Shown here: one piece after another, positions 1 through 6,508 of the stretch
Layout of the letters: every line of letters starts with the position of its first letter
Numbering within the stretch: position 1 is the first letter of the stretch
Assembly: GCA_035275625.1 (NCBI GenBank)
Contig: DATEMK010000596.1
Coordinates: 1 to 9,424 of the forward strand
DNA length: 9,424 nt
From: DATEMK01 sp035275625
GTDB lineage: Bacteria > Bacteroidota > Bacteroidia > AKYH767-A > OLB10
Direction: 5' to 3'
Notes under the pieces: model-generated
Databases searched by the model: none
Told to the model about the DNA's origin: nothing
Seen by the model: only the letters and a program-made list of their open reading frames with translations
Made by a program: the position numbers and the translations under genes

Positions 1-136
1 CTCCAGGGTAAGCAGGAATATGAAATGAATTATAAAGAATCAATTTTGCCTTTAATTTATTGCATAAACTGATTGTATAATTGAATGCGTTATCTGCACA
101 AGGCGAAAAATCTGTCGGGAATAGAATAGTTTTCAT
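1..136 (-). CDS. Universal stress protein (UspA family), N-terminal part, runs off the window
   Basis: Translating the minus strand from the ATG at 136 gives 45 uninterrupted codons to the window edge. The protein begins MKTILFPTDFSPCADNAFNY and continues through a helix (ISLCNKLKAK) to a second hydrophobic strand (LILYNSF). This is the first beta strand, the PTDFS loop with Asp9, the first helix and the second strand of the Usp (Rossmann-like) fold. In ATP-binding members the Asp of this loop contacts the nucleotide. The family is cytoplasmic and linked to starvation, redox and metal stress. The start lies 21 nt after the stop of the upstream cytochrome gene, so it is probably the next gene of the same operon. 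Whether the protein has one or two Usp domains, and whether it keeps the ATP-binding glycine motif, cannot be seen because the C-terminal part is missing. The family call is secure on motif pattern; the specific role is unknown. Confidence 0.85.
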   Translation of the reverse strand, partial: MKTILFPTDFSPCADNAFNYTISLCNKLKAKLILYNSFHIPAYPG

Positions 137-157
137 GATGATTATTTTTAAAAATAT

Positions 158-427
158 TTACTCTACTGTTTTCAGATACTCAACAATTTTTTGCGTTTCC
201 GTTTCTGTAAGATTTGCTCTCACCTGCATGTGCAGCCCGATGGTTTCCCATTGAGCATTGTTAAAGGCAGTTGAAGGCGGTGAATTATGACACCGCAAAC
301 AGTTTTCCTGCCATAAAACGTTTCCTGTTTTTTCAGAAATCTTTTGCGTGGTTGCACAACTGCTGACAGCAGCAATTATTACTGCAATCACAGCGATAGT
401 TGCGAAATAATTTTTATATTTTTTCAT
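158..427 (-). CDS. Small lipoprotein monoheme cytochrome c
   Basis: The 89-residue protein starts with a basic n-region (MKKYKNYF), a hydrophobic stretch and a lipobox ending at Cys24 (VSSC), so it is probably exported and lipid-anchored. A single heme c attachment motif, CLRCH, occupies residues 43-47. Met67 (in LHMQVRANLT) is the best candidate for the sixth ligand, and the final helix (TETQKIVEYLKTV) matches the C-terminal helix of class I cytochromes. At about 65 mature residues it is near the minimum size for a cytochrome c domain. The gene sits 12 nt after the porin gene and before the stress-protein gene. With the other cytochrome and the NrfD/Fe-S pair it probably forms a periplasmic electron-carrier set. 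A diheme or sensor role is unlikely because there is only one CxxCH. The redox partner is not known. Confidence 0.88.
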   Translation of the reverse strand: MKKYKNYFATIAVIAVIIAAVSSCATTQKISEKTGNVLWQENCLRCHNSPPSTAFNNAQWETIGLHMQVRANLTETETQKIVEYLKTVE

Positions 428-439
428 AACATTAATTTT

Positions 440-1612
440 TTAAAATCCCATTGCTACGTTTACCATAAATGTATTTTCTGTTTTTGATACCCCCGGTGTT
501 TTATCCATTCCATATGCAAGTTTGAAAACAGTGCGCCAGCTTAACCAGTAATTCAATCCGATGGTCCATTGTGTTTTTTCATCTGCCCATAAAGATTTAT
601 CGGGTGTCTTGATGGAAGAATAACGTGCTGCGATTTCAAAACTTTTTACAATCTTATTTGACATCATTGTCGGACGGTAAGCAAGCTGTGCGAACCAGGC
701 ATTGCTGGTGTTGTCAAATGTGTAAGTGGTTGCTCCTGTTGAATCGCTTGCATCAATATAATTAGCTTTGCCAACATTGGCTCCGTTGTATTGCGCTTTG
801 ATATCAACCGTGCCTTTGATTTGCTCAATACCTTTTACGTAGGTCAAATCACCGGCATATAAAAACGCTGTTGTCTTTTCATAATCTGTTTCTTTATTTC
901 CCGGCATAGACGATTGTCCGGAGAAACCAAGTTCAAGCAATGAATTGGTAAATGGAAGAAAACCAATTCTGCCACCCAATGCTTTATTTTTATTATTGTC
1001 AGCAAGATTTTCATAGTTCAGCATTCCTGCCTGCATCGGGTCTTCAGAGCCATCCATCAATGAGGGGCCGTTCACTGCATAAAATGCATAAGTAGCTTTT
1101 GAGTTTCCAAGTTGCACTCCGCCCAGCACTTCAAATCCGACATCATCTGTAGGACCCACTCCACCGTGGTCAAATCCAAGCGGTTTGGATGGAAGTTTAT
1201 TAATCCATGCCGCATGAAGGCGGTCGGTAAAAATTCCGTAAGGCAGAAGAAATTTTCCTGCTCTCACAGTAAAATTTTTTGCCAGCTTGTACGAAATGTC
1301 TGCATACTCAATACCAATTTCAAGTTCTCCATCCTCATATTCCATTTCTAATTCACCTTCAAAAAATAATTTGTCAGAAGTTTTCCAGAGAAAGATTGGA
1401 GAAAAAGATGTCGGTTCAAATGTGCTTGCATCCTTTGTAAGAGTTAAGCCGGTGGTTGCATATCCAGTGAGCAAAAATTTTGTAGAGCCGGGTGAAACTG
1501 CATCCACTTTTTTTTCCAGTTCTTTTATAGCGTCCTGGTTGTATTCCTGTGCTTGACTTGTTGCAAACAAGAAGCAGGATAACGCAACAGATAAAATAAT
1601 TCTGGTTCTCAT
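440..1612 (-). CDS. Outer-membrane beta-barrel porin (phosphate-selective porin O/P-like)
   Basis: The 390-residue protein has a cleavable signal peptide (about residues 1-21, ending SQAQ). A short charged helix follows (QDAIKELEKKVDA), then alternating amphipathic strands and glycine/aromatic turns up to a terminal Phe (FMVNVAMGF), the usual last residue of outer-membrane barrels. The stretch around residues 117-147, including RAGKFLLPYGIFTDR, resembles the OprO/OprP-like porin family, which uses 'G.f..p.G' segments between strands. Residues 86-105 are very acidic (EGELEMEYEDGELEIGIEYA), so specificity for anions such as phosphate should not be assumed from the family name. It lies between two cytochrome c genes, 12 nt from each, which suggests a link to the periplasmic redox module, either passing its substrate or serving as an outer-membrane partner. 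No heme motif is present. The family is fairly sure; the substrate is unknown. Confidence 0.82.
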   Translation of the reverse strand: MRTRIILSVALSCFLFATSQAQEYNQDAIKELEKKVDAVSPGSTKFLLTGYATTGLTLTKDASTFEPTSFSPIFLWKTSDKLFFEGELEMEYEDGELEIGIEYADISYKLAKNFTVRAGKFLLPYGIFTDRLHAAWINKLPSKPLGFDHGGVGPTDDVGFEVLGGVQLGNSKATYAFYAVNGPSLMDGSEDPMQAGMLNYENLADNNKNKALGGRIGFLPFTNSLLELGFSGQSSMPGNKETDYEKTTAFLYAGDLTYVKGIEQIKGTVDIKAQYNGANVGKANYIDASDSTGATTYTFDNTSNAWFAQLAYRPTMMSNKIVKSFEIAARYSSIKTPDKSLWADEKTQWTIGLNYWLSWRTVFKLAYGMDKTPGVSKTENTFMVNVAMGF

Positions 1613-1624
1613 AATTTATTTTGT

Positions 1625-2047
1625 TTATTTTGTTGGACTACTGAATGTTCTTATGTAATTTATCAATTGCCAACGCTGGTCGTCTGTCAATGTTTTCTTT
1701 GTTGATGGCATTGGTTTTTTTCCTTCTGAAATTTTCCAGAAAAGTTCTCCGTCAGTTTGCCCTTTCACCTCCGCATTGTTTAGCGGCTCAAGTTTTTTAT
1801 CCAAATCAGCGCTGTTTGGTCCGTCACCCATTCCTTTTTTGCCATGACATTTATTGCACTCCTTTATATAAATCTTTTTCCCTGCTTCAATTGAAGTTGC
1901 ATCTGACGCAACAGGGTTTTTAACTTTGGCTGCTGTTGCAGGAGCTTTCCATGACGTGGTTTGCGCTGCTGCAATAAGTACGGCTAATAAAAATGAAACG
2001 AATAATAGTCCGGCTAATTTTTGATTTTTGATTTTTGATTTTTTCAT
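1625..2047 (-). CDS. Class I monoheme cytochrome c, periplasmic
   Basis: This 140-residue protein has a signal sequence (basic residues 2-10, then a hydrophobic core at 11-28 ending AAAQ). Its cytochrome c domain starts near residue 53 (SIEAGKKIYIKECNKCHGKK). The heme motif CNKCH is at residues 64-68, with Cys64, Cys67 and His68 as the first ligand. A GMGDGPNS loop follows, as in many class I cytochromes, then a likely axial Met113 in KKPMPSTKKTLT and the C-terminal helix DDQRWQLINYIRTF. The pattern is that of soluble small cytochromes that shuttle electrons, for example ActE-like subunits or donors to oxidases. The mature N-terminus carries an Ala/Lys/Pro linker. It follows the Ig-like membrane protein gene after the longest gap in the window (82 nt) and precedes the porin gene by 12 nt. 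Codons 2-10 are built from a tandem 7-bp repeat, described separately. Confidence 0.92.
   Translation of the reverse strand: MKKSKIKNQKLAGLLFVSFLLAVLIAAAQTTSWKAPATAAKVKNPVASDATSIEAGKKIYIKECNKCHGKKGMGDGPNSADLDKKLEPLNNAEVKGQTDGELFWKISEGKKPMPSTKKTLTDDQRWQLINYIRTFSSPTK
2017..2044 (-). repeat. Four-unit tandem 7-bp repeat at the start of the cytochrome c coding region
   Basis: On the plus strand, positions 2017-2037 hold three exact copies of ATTTTTG, followed by a fourth imperfect copy (ATTTTTT, 2038-2044) that abuts the start codon at 2045-2047. It encodes the lysine-rich n-region KKSKIKNQK of the signal peptide. The unit length is not a multiple of three, so a gain or loss of one unit would shift the reading frame of the cytochrome gene. 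Similar AAAAATC repeats are scattered in AT-rich genomes, so it may simply be a low-complexity tract. Confidence 0.75.
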
Positions 2048-2129
2048 AATTTATTTTAATTACGGTGTGAAATTATTTGATTGAATTTTTTCTGTTAATG
2101 ATTTTTATCAGGATTCCAGATGATATATT
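2048..2129. other. Longest intergenic gap (82 nt), between the Ig-like membrane protein and cytochrome c genes
   Basis: This is the only spacer over 35 nt in the window. It is AT-rich and has no G+C-rich hairpin followed by a T-run in the direction of transcription, so no terminator is supported. On the minus strand it has a weak TAATTTCA sequence that partly fits the Bacteroidota -7 element TAnnTTTG, but no TTG lies at the expected upstream distance. A promoter is therefore not called. A 12-codon ORF overlapping the upstream stop as ATGA falls in this spacer and is discussed under findings. Confidence 0.5.
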
Positions 2130-2693
2130 TCATGTTATTACGGCATGAGGTTTATTTTTATTCCTGTTGATAAGTACGATAAGAAATAGGCAATAAAAGA
2201 ATAGTCCCCAAACACCTCCAAGCAACATCCAGAAAGTTATTTTGAGCCATAGCGGAGCATGAGCGCTTTTAATCGCAGGTTCTAACGGGGTGGAAGCAGG
2301 GAATAAAAATTTTGATTTTGCAATGGTTGTGAATACAGTGTCATTCATCACATCATTGTCTTCTACTTTGGCAAGCACAATAATATTTCCAAGTGTATCG
2401 CTGCCGGGCATTTTAATCGGGAACACGGTTGAAATTATTCCGGTGCTGTCGGTTGTTGCATTACCGATGTTCATTAATCCGAACATGCGTTTAATATAAA
2501 AGGTAACTTCCACATCGTTTAGCGGAATTTTTGTTGCTGCATCTGTTACAGTTGCTGTAACTACATGCATCGAGTCGTTAGAAGAAATCTTCAAATCAAT
2601 ATTTCCGTTTTTCTTTTCTCCCTCTGCGTTTGTGACAAGCGCAATAAATAAAAGGAAGAGCATCGCAAGAATATTTCTCATTTCAATTTTCAT
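2130..2693 (-). CDS. Exported Ig-like protein with one C-terminal membrane helix, unknown function
   Basis: I do not recognise a named family for this 187-residue protein. It has an N-terminal signal peptide (hydrophobic core about residues 8-22, ending TNAEG). Residues 33-125 have the strand/turn pattern of a prealbumin- or Ig-like beta sandwich (VTATVTDAATKIPLNDVEVTF, then TTDSTGIISTVFP), as in carboxypeptidase-regulatory or bacterial Ig domains. A single strong membrane helix at about 148-176 is followed by a basic tail (NRNKNK), which places the beta domain in the periplasm and the tail in the cytoplasm. The gene overlaps the 3' end of the NrfD-type gene by 11 nt. An ATG four codons in, at 2681, lies just past that stop, gives a cleaner signal peptide and may be the true start. 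It contains no Cys pair or heme motif, so it is probably a structural or assembly subunit of the adjoining complex. Confidence 0.75.
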   Translation of the reverse strand: MKIEMRNILAMLFLLFIALVTNAEGEKKNGNIDLKISSNDSMHVVTATVTDAATKIPLNDVEVTFYIKRMFGLMNIGNATTDSTGIISTVFPIKMPGSDTLGNIIVLAKVEDNDVMNDTVFTTIAKSKFLFPASTPLEPAIKSAHAPLWLKITFWMLLGGVWGLFFYCLFLIVLINRNKNKPHAVIT

Positions 2694-4065
2694 TTTTCAA
2701 TACATTTACTTTTACATTCATGTTTTCCAAACCTATTGCTTCGTCACCTGCTTTTTCAACTCCTTCTTCTGTTTCCCATATAGTAACAATTGGAAATGCT
2801 TTGAACAATAGAATCATCACCAAAACAAATCCTGCCATAGCTGCTGCGCTAACTAACCATTCTATTAACGTAGGAAAATAAGTTGCGTAACCTGCAGGTG
2901 CGCCCTGAATCGGAATAAACGGATGCATCATGTTTGGAATTACAATGATGTAACGATTGACCAAAGCACAAATCAGCACTAACCACGAAACGAATACGAC
3001 CCACCGGATGGAGTTTCTTATTTTCTGAAATGAGAGCATGATGATTGGAATAATCAATCCGAAAATCTGTGTAACCCAAAATAAAACAGCATGTCTTCCA
3101 AGTAATAAATCATTCAGTAATTCCTTTTCATCTCCCTGCATTTTGTAGGCAGGCACTCCATATTTATTTATATTAAAATAAAGATAAGTGCATGTAAGCG
3201 CAAGCAACAGAACAGCAAGTTTACTGAAATGCGTATGGCTGAGATAATGCTGAAGGTTGTAACCATTCCTGAGTATTGACATCATGATAATCATGATTGC
3301 ACAACCTGCCATCAATGCACCGAAAACAAAGTAAGGTCCCATGATGCTGGTGTTCCATCCCGCCCGCATCGTCATTGAAATAAGCCATGCACTCACGGTG
3401 TGAACGGATATTGCAACAGGTAATATAACAACTGACATTATTTTAATTCCACGATTCAAAAATTTTCGTTGCAAATAATTTCCCTCCCATCCTGCTGCCA
3501 TCATTTTGTATAATTTTCTTTTCCATGCTGGCATATTCGTCAACCGGTCTCTCATTAAAGCTGCATCAGGAATAAGAGGCAGATAAAAGAAAATCAAACT
3601 CCCGAATAAATAAGTTACAATGGCTGCTATATCCCATAAAATTGGTGACTGAATTCTACCATGTGTGATAAGAAAATATAATCGCTCAGGACGACCCATA
3701 TCTAAAACAGGCATGAACCCTGCAAAGAATACAGCAGATAAAGTAATGGCTTCTGCTATTCGCGTTAGCGGATAACGCCACGTAGCTCCTGAAAAACGCA
3801 GCGCACAAGAAACCAGCGCTCCGATTAAACTGATGCCGACAAAAAAGAAGAGTAGCGATATATAAATTCCCCATGATACATAATCTCTCATTGCTGTAAC
3901 AATTAATCCTTCGCGCAACTGAACAATCCACGCTATTATTCCTGCAATTGCAATCAGTGAAAGAACTGTTATCACAAGCTTTTCTTTTTTATATCTCCTG
4001 CCAACGGTTGAGAGCAGTTCTGCTTCTATCTGATGTCTTTCTTCCCGAATTAAATCTGAGTTCAT
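2683..4065 (-). CDS. nrfD: NrfD/PsrC/ActC-type quinone-interacting integral membrane subunit
   Basis: This 460-residue protein has about ten hydrophobic helices (roughly residues 30-50, 63-88, 103-120, 145-168, 207-230, 241-265, 281-300, 325-346, 353-376 and 400-424). That matches the long ten-helix NrfD branch (ActC, DsrP, QrcD) rather than the eight-helix PsrC type. Family signatures visible are DMGRPERL at 122-129, a conserved-looking His222 in VAISVHTVSAW, and the late segment NRYIIVIP...FPTLIEWLV (370-405). Family members exchange electrons with menaquinol or ubiquinol at the membrane and pass them to, or take them from, an adjoining Fe-S subunit. That partner is encoded 6 nt upstream, so the two almost certainly form a complex. 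The charged tail (about 430-460) should be cytoplasmic if helix counting is right. The symbol denotes the family only: no NrfA nitrite reductase gene is present in the window. Confidence 0.92.
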   Translation of the reverse strand: MNSDLIREERHQIEAELLSTVGRRYKKEKLVITVLSLIAIAGIIAWIVQLREGLIVTAMRDYVSWGIYISLLFFFVGISLIGALVSCALRFSGATWRYPLTRIAEAITLSAVFFAGFMPVLDMGRPERLYFLITHGRIQSPILWDIAAIVTYLFGSLIFFYLPLIPDAALMRDRLTNMPAWKRKLYKMMAAGWEGNYLQRKFLNRGIKIMSVVILPVAISVHTVSAWLISMTMRAGWNTSIMGPYFVFGALMAGCAIMIIMMSILRNGYNLQHYLSHTHFSKLAVLLLALTCTYLYFNINKYGVPAYKMQGDEKELLNDLLLGRHAVLFWVTQIFGLIIPIIMLSFQKIRNSIRWVVFVSWLVLICALVNRYIIVIPNMMHPFIPIQGAPAGYATYFPTLIEWLVSAAAMAGFVLVMILLFKAFPIVTIWETEEGVEKAGDEAIGLENMNVKVNVLKNEN

Positions 4066-4071
4066 AAATTT

Positions 4072-4995
4072 TTATGATTGAGATTCTGAATTAATATTTT
4101 TCATTTCAGGTTTTGGATATTGCCTGTTGTAAGGTGGTAAATAATACACGCGCGGCTTTGTTCCAAGCTCTTCCATAAAACGATAAGCCGCTTTGTCCTC
4201 AAGCATCTGCGATAGTACCACTGTTTCACCTGATTTATTTGTAACAGCATCTTCGTTTTCATCACCGAAATAAATCGCATCCATCGGGCAACCGGTAACG
4301 CAAGCGGGTAATTCATTTTTGCGCGACATGTGTGAACAGAAATCACATTTTTCCACACACCCTTTTTTACTTTGAAACGCATTTTCTGGAGCAGCATTAA
4401 CTTCAACAATGTTTGGCTTAACGGGTTCATCCCAATTGAACAAGCGCACTGAGTAAGGACAGGCAGCCATGCAAAAGCGACAACCGATGCAACGGTTATT
4501 ATCAATGGCAACAATTCCATCTTCTCTTTTAAACGTTGCATCAACGGGGCAAACTTTTGTACACGGAGGGTCATCACAGTGAAAGCACGGCTTTACAAAA
4601 AAGTATGGAGCTGCTTTTGGTGAATCCTGCAATTCCTTCACTGTAATCCATTCCTTTTCGGGGGGCAGGTAGTGCATTTTATTACATGCTTTTGTACACT
4701 TACCGCAGCCATCGCATTTGGCAAGGTCAATCACCATCACAAATTTTTTTCCGGGAATTCCTTTCCGCGATTCTTCGTCTGAGATTCCTGCAAAGTTTGT
4801 ATGCACAGGCATGTGTACTTCGTCAACATAAATTAAATTTCCTGCTGAGTCGAGTAACGGAACTTTTTTTCCTGTTAAAGCACCTTTCGTTTTAGTATCG
4901 CTGTTGCATCCGACAACACCTGCGGCTAACGCTGCGGCTCCGGTTATTAAACCTGCTTTGAGAAATGACCTGCGGGTGTTTTCTTCTTCCTGCAT
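4072..4995 (-). CDS. Four-cluster [4Fe-4S] ferredoxin subunit, NrfC/PsrB/TtrB type, Tat-exported
   Basis: The 307-residue protein carries sixteen cluster cysteines in four groups: C94/C97/C100/C104, C137/C140/C145/C149, C169/C172/C175/C179 and C217/C220/C232/C236. This is the arrangement of the electron-transfer subunit of Nrf, polysulfide, thiosulfate, tetrathionate and DMSO reductases. C213 is an extra nearby cysteine. The ending (YRFMEELGTKPRVYYLPPYN) matches the C-terminal signature of NrfC-type proteins. A Tat signal is present (NTRRSFLKAG, Arg8-Arg9, then AAALAAGVVGC). The VVGC at 27-30 also looks like a lipobox, so the mature protein may be lipid-anchored on the periplasmic side. Having its own Tat signal means it need not be carried out by a molybdoenzyme partner. 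The start follows a 34-nt gap after the small Tat protein gene, and the gene ends 6 nt before the NrfD-type gene. The substrate reductase or oxidase is not visible. Confidence 0.93.
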   Translation of the reverse strand: MQEEENTRRSFLKAGLITGAAALAAGVVGCNSDTKTKGALTGKKVPLLDSAGNLIYVDEVHMPVHTNFAGISDEESRKGIPGKKFVMVIDLAKCDGCGKCTKACNKMHYLPPEKEWITVKELQDSPKAAPYFFVKPCFHCDDPPCTKVCPVDATFKREDGIVAIDNNRCIGCRFCMAACPYSVRLFNWDEPVKPNIVEVNAAPENAFQSKKGCVEKCDFCSHMSRKNELPACVTGCPMDAIYFGDENEDAVTNKSGETVVLSQMLEDKAAYRFMEELGTKPRVYYLPPYNRQYPKPEMKNINSESQS

Positions 4996-5029
4996 GAGAA
5001 TGAATTTTTATGTCTGAACTATTAGTGCG

Positions 5030-5383
5030 CTAAATTTCCTTTGTCACCCTTTCAATTGATGCTTTATATATCATTGAGAATGTTTCGTCTTTCATAAATT
5101 CAGTAAGTTCTGGTTTAAATTTTTCAGCTTCTGCTGATAAGAAAAACATTTTCTTTTGATTTTCCACATTGCCCGGATATAACTTCTTAATACGGATTGC
5201 CTCAATAAATTCATCCATCCATTTTCCGTAACGCACCATGAACTCTTGCTGTGCAGGATTTAATTTAAGAAGTTGTTGATGCTCAACAAAACCAGCCAAA
5301 GCATTTGTGTTCACCAAAGAGGCACCAGCAGTGACTCCGAGAACTTGCAGGAACTTTCTGCGTGAAGATTGTTTTTCAGACAT
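5030..5383 (-). CDS. Small Tat-exported protein of unknown function
   Basis: The protein is 117 residues long with a clear twin-arginine signal: SSRRKFLQVLG at residues 6-16 (Arg8-Arg9), a weakly hydrophobic stretch rich in Ala, Gly and Val, and a probable cleavage after NALA at about residue 30. The mature part, about 85 residues, looks entirely helical and charged (for example FMVRYGKWMDEFIEAIRIKK and EKFKPELTEFMKDE). It contains no cysteine and no CxxCH motif, so it binds neither heme c nor an Fe-S cluster by known motifs. Use of Tat implies export in folded form or together with a partner. The gene lies 18 nt after the second efflux adaptor and 34 nt before the Fe-S subunit, at the junction of the two modules. 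By analogy with small Tat-bearing third subunits of periplasmic dehydrogenases it could be an accessory subunit or escort; that is inference only. Confidence 0.78.
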   Translation of the reverse strand: MSEKQSSRRKFLQVLGVTAGASLVNTNALAGFVEHQQLLKLNPAQQEFMVRYGKWMDEFIEAIRIKKLYPGNVENQKKMFFLSAEAEKFKPELTEFMKDETFSMIYKASIERVTKEI

Positions 5384-5401
5384 TGTAAATTAATTTTCAT
5401 T

Positions 5402-6508
5402 TTACATTTTCATCCCACCCATTGAGTTTGCGCCATTCTTCAGAACAAAGACACTGTTGAGAAGATAGGTGCCTGATGAGACAACCAGGTCACCATCTGC
5501 AATGCCGCTAATCACTTCTATTTCCTTTTTATTTTCTATCCCTGTTTCAATCATTTTTTTCTCAAACATCCCGTCAGCAGTTTGAACCCAAACTGAAGAA
5601 GACATTTTTCCCAGTACAATGGATGATTTGAGAATGACAAGAGTTTTCTTCTGATTTCTTCTAACTGAAACTATTGCCATCATTCCGGGTTTAATTTTTC
5701 CTTTGGTATTCTGCACACTGATTTTTACAGAAGAAACTTTTTTGTTTGCATTAAGCTCGGGTGGATTCAGAATGATTTGTCCTTTAAATATTTCATTGGG
5801 CAATGCTTCAAATGCTAATTCAATTTCAGGATTTTGAAAGAGGTAAGAAAGTTCATTCTGATAAATTTCGGCATTGACCCAAACTGTTTCCAATGAAGCA
5901 ATTTTAAAAAGCGGAGTTCCTGTTGAAACATATTCTCCTTCACTCACATTCAATTCGGATAAGTAACCGTTTACATTGCTGTAAAAGTTTACTGTCGGGG
6001 ATGTTTTTTTATTCTGAGTTAATTCCGTTATCTGAGTTTCACTCAAACCCCACAGTAAAAGTTTTTTGTGCGATGCTTCCGCCAAAGCATCCACCGTATT
6101 TTTTTGATTTGTGTATTCTGGTTGCTGATTAATGGCAAGAAGAAATTCGTTTTCATCAGACATTAACTCTTCACTGTAAACCGAATAAAGCAACTGCCCT
6201 TTTTTTATTTCCTCACCCGGATTGCGGACATATAATTTTTCAATTCTTCCATTCACACGGGAACTGATGTTACTGATATTATTTTCATCAATAGTAACGG
6301 TGCCTGTAAAATCGGATGTTTCAAAAATGGTTTTAATTTTTGCGGTGTCAACAGCAAGATTGATTATAGCACTTTCATGTGGTGATAGTTCCACCATGTC
6401 CGGCATCATATTCATTCCGGCATGCTCATCCTTTTTTTGTTTTGGCTTATCACATCCAAAGAGCAATATCAGGAGTAACATTGAAATTATTTTCACTGAT
6501 ATATTCAT
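5402..6508 (-). CDS. CusB-like periplasmic adaptor (membrane fusion protein), second copy, lipoprotein
   Basis: This 368-residue protein has a lipoprotein signal (MNISVKIISMLLLILLFGC, lipid Cys19). A short Met/His stretch follows (H29, M32, M34, M35, M38), then the adaptor core. The first lipoyl half-motif is RVNGRIEKLYVRNPGEEIKKGQLLY, then a helical hairpin (about 114-160) ending in KLLLWGLSETQITEL. The second lipoyl half is NVNGYLSELNVSEGEYVSTGTPLF, and beta-barrel and membrane-proximal domains make up the rest. The C-terminus is again Met-rich (M363, M366, M368). In CusB, methionines in the N-terminal region bind Cu(I)/Ag(I) and deliver it to the pump. The start overlaps the stop of the preceding adaptor as ATGA, indicating translational coupling. 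It is clearly a paralogue of that adaptor but well diverged, so the two probably form a mixed adaptor ring or act at different steps. Confidence 0.9.
   Translation of the reverse strand: MNISVKIISMLLLILLFGCDKPKQKKDEHAGMNMMPDMVELSPHESAIINLAVDTAKIKTIFETSDFTGTVTIDENNISNISSRVNGRIEKLYVRNPGEEIKKGQLLYSVYSEELMSDENEFLLAINQQPEYTNQKNTVDALAEASHKKLLLWGLSETQITELTQNKKTSPTVNFYSNVNGYLSELNVSEGEYVSTGTPLFKIASLETVWVNAEIYQNELSYLFQNPEIELAFEALPNEIFKGQIILNPPELNANKKVSSVKISVQNTKGKIKPGMMAIVSVRRNQKKTLVILKSSIVLGKMSSSVWVQTADGMFEKKMIETGIENKKEIEVISGIADGDLVVSSGTYLLNSVFVLKNGANSMGGMKM

Noticed and set aside
143..156. 14-bp perfect palindrome TATTTTTAAAAATA between the last cytochrome and the stress protein genes
   Set aside because: It consists only of A and T, so it would form a very weak hairpin, and no G+C stem with a T-run follows. 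Such palindromes are expected by chance in AT-rich spacers, so neither a terminator nor an operator is called.
1112..1556. Plus-strand open frames opposite the porin gene
   Set aside because: They lie antisense to a well-supported beta-barrel gene, have low-complexity or implausible translations and show no motif. They are shadows of the real frame.
2048..2129. Internal promoter with a Bacteroidota-type -7 element
   Set aside because: TAATTTCA is an imperfect match to TAnnTTTG and no TTG sits about 20 nt upstream. The evidence is too weak for a feature.
4101..4577. 158-codon minus-strand frame inside the Fe-S subunit gene
   Set aside because: It is in another frame of the four-cluster ferredoxin gene, whose sixteen ordered cysteines establish the true frame. 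Its own translation has no recognisable domain.
2683..4995. Assignment to the classical nitrite reductase system (NrfABCD)
   Set aside because: The Fe-S and membrane subunits are of NrfC/NrfD type, but the membrane subunit is of the longer ten-helix kind and no pentaheme NrfA or NrfB gene is present. Only the families are asserted.
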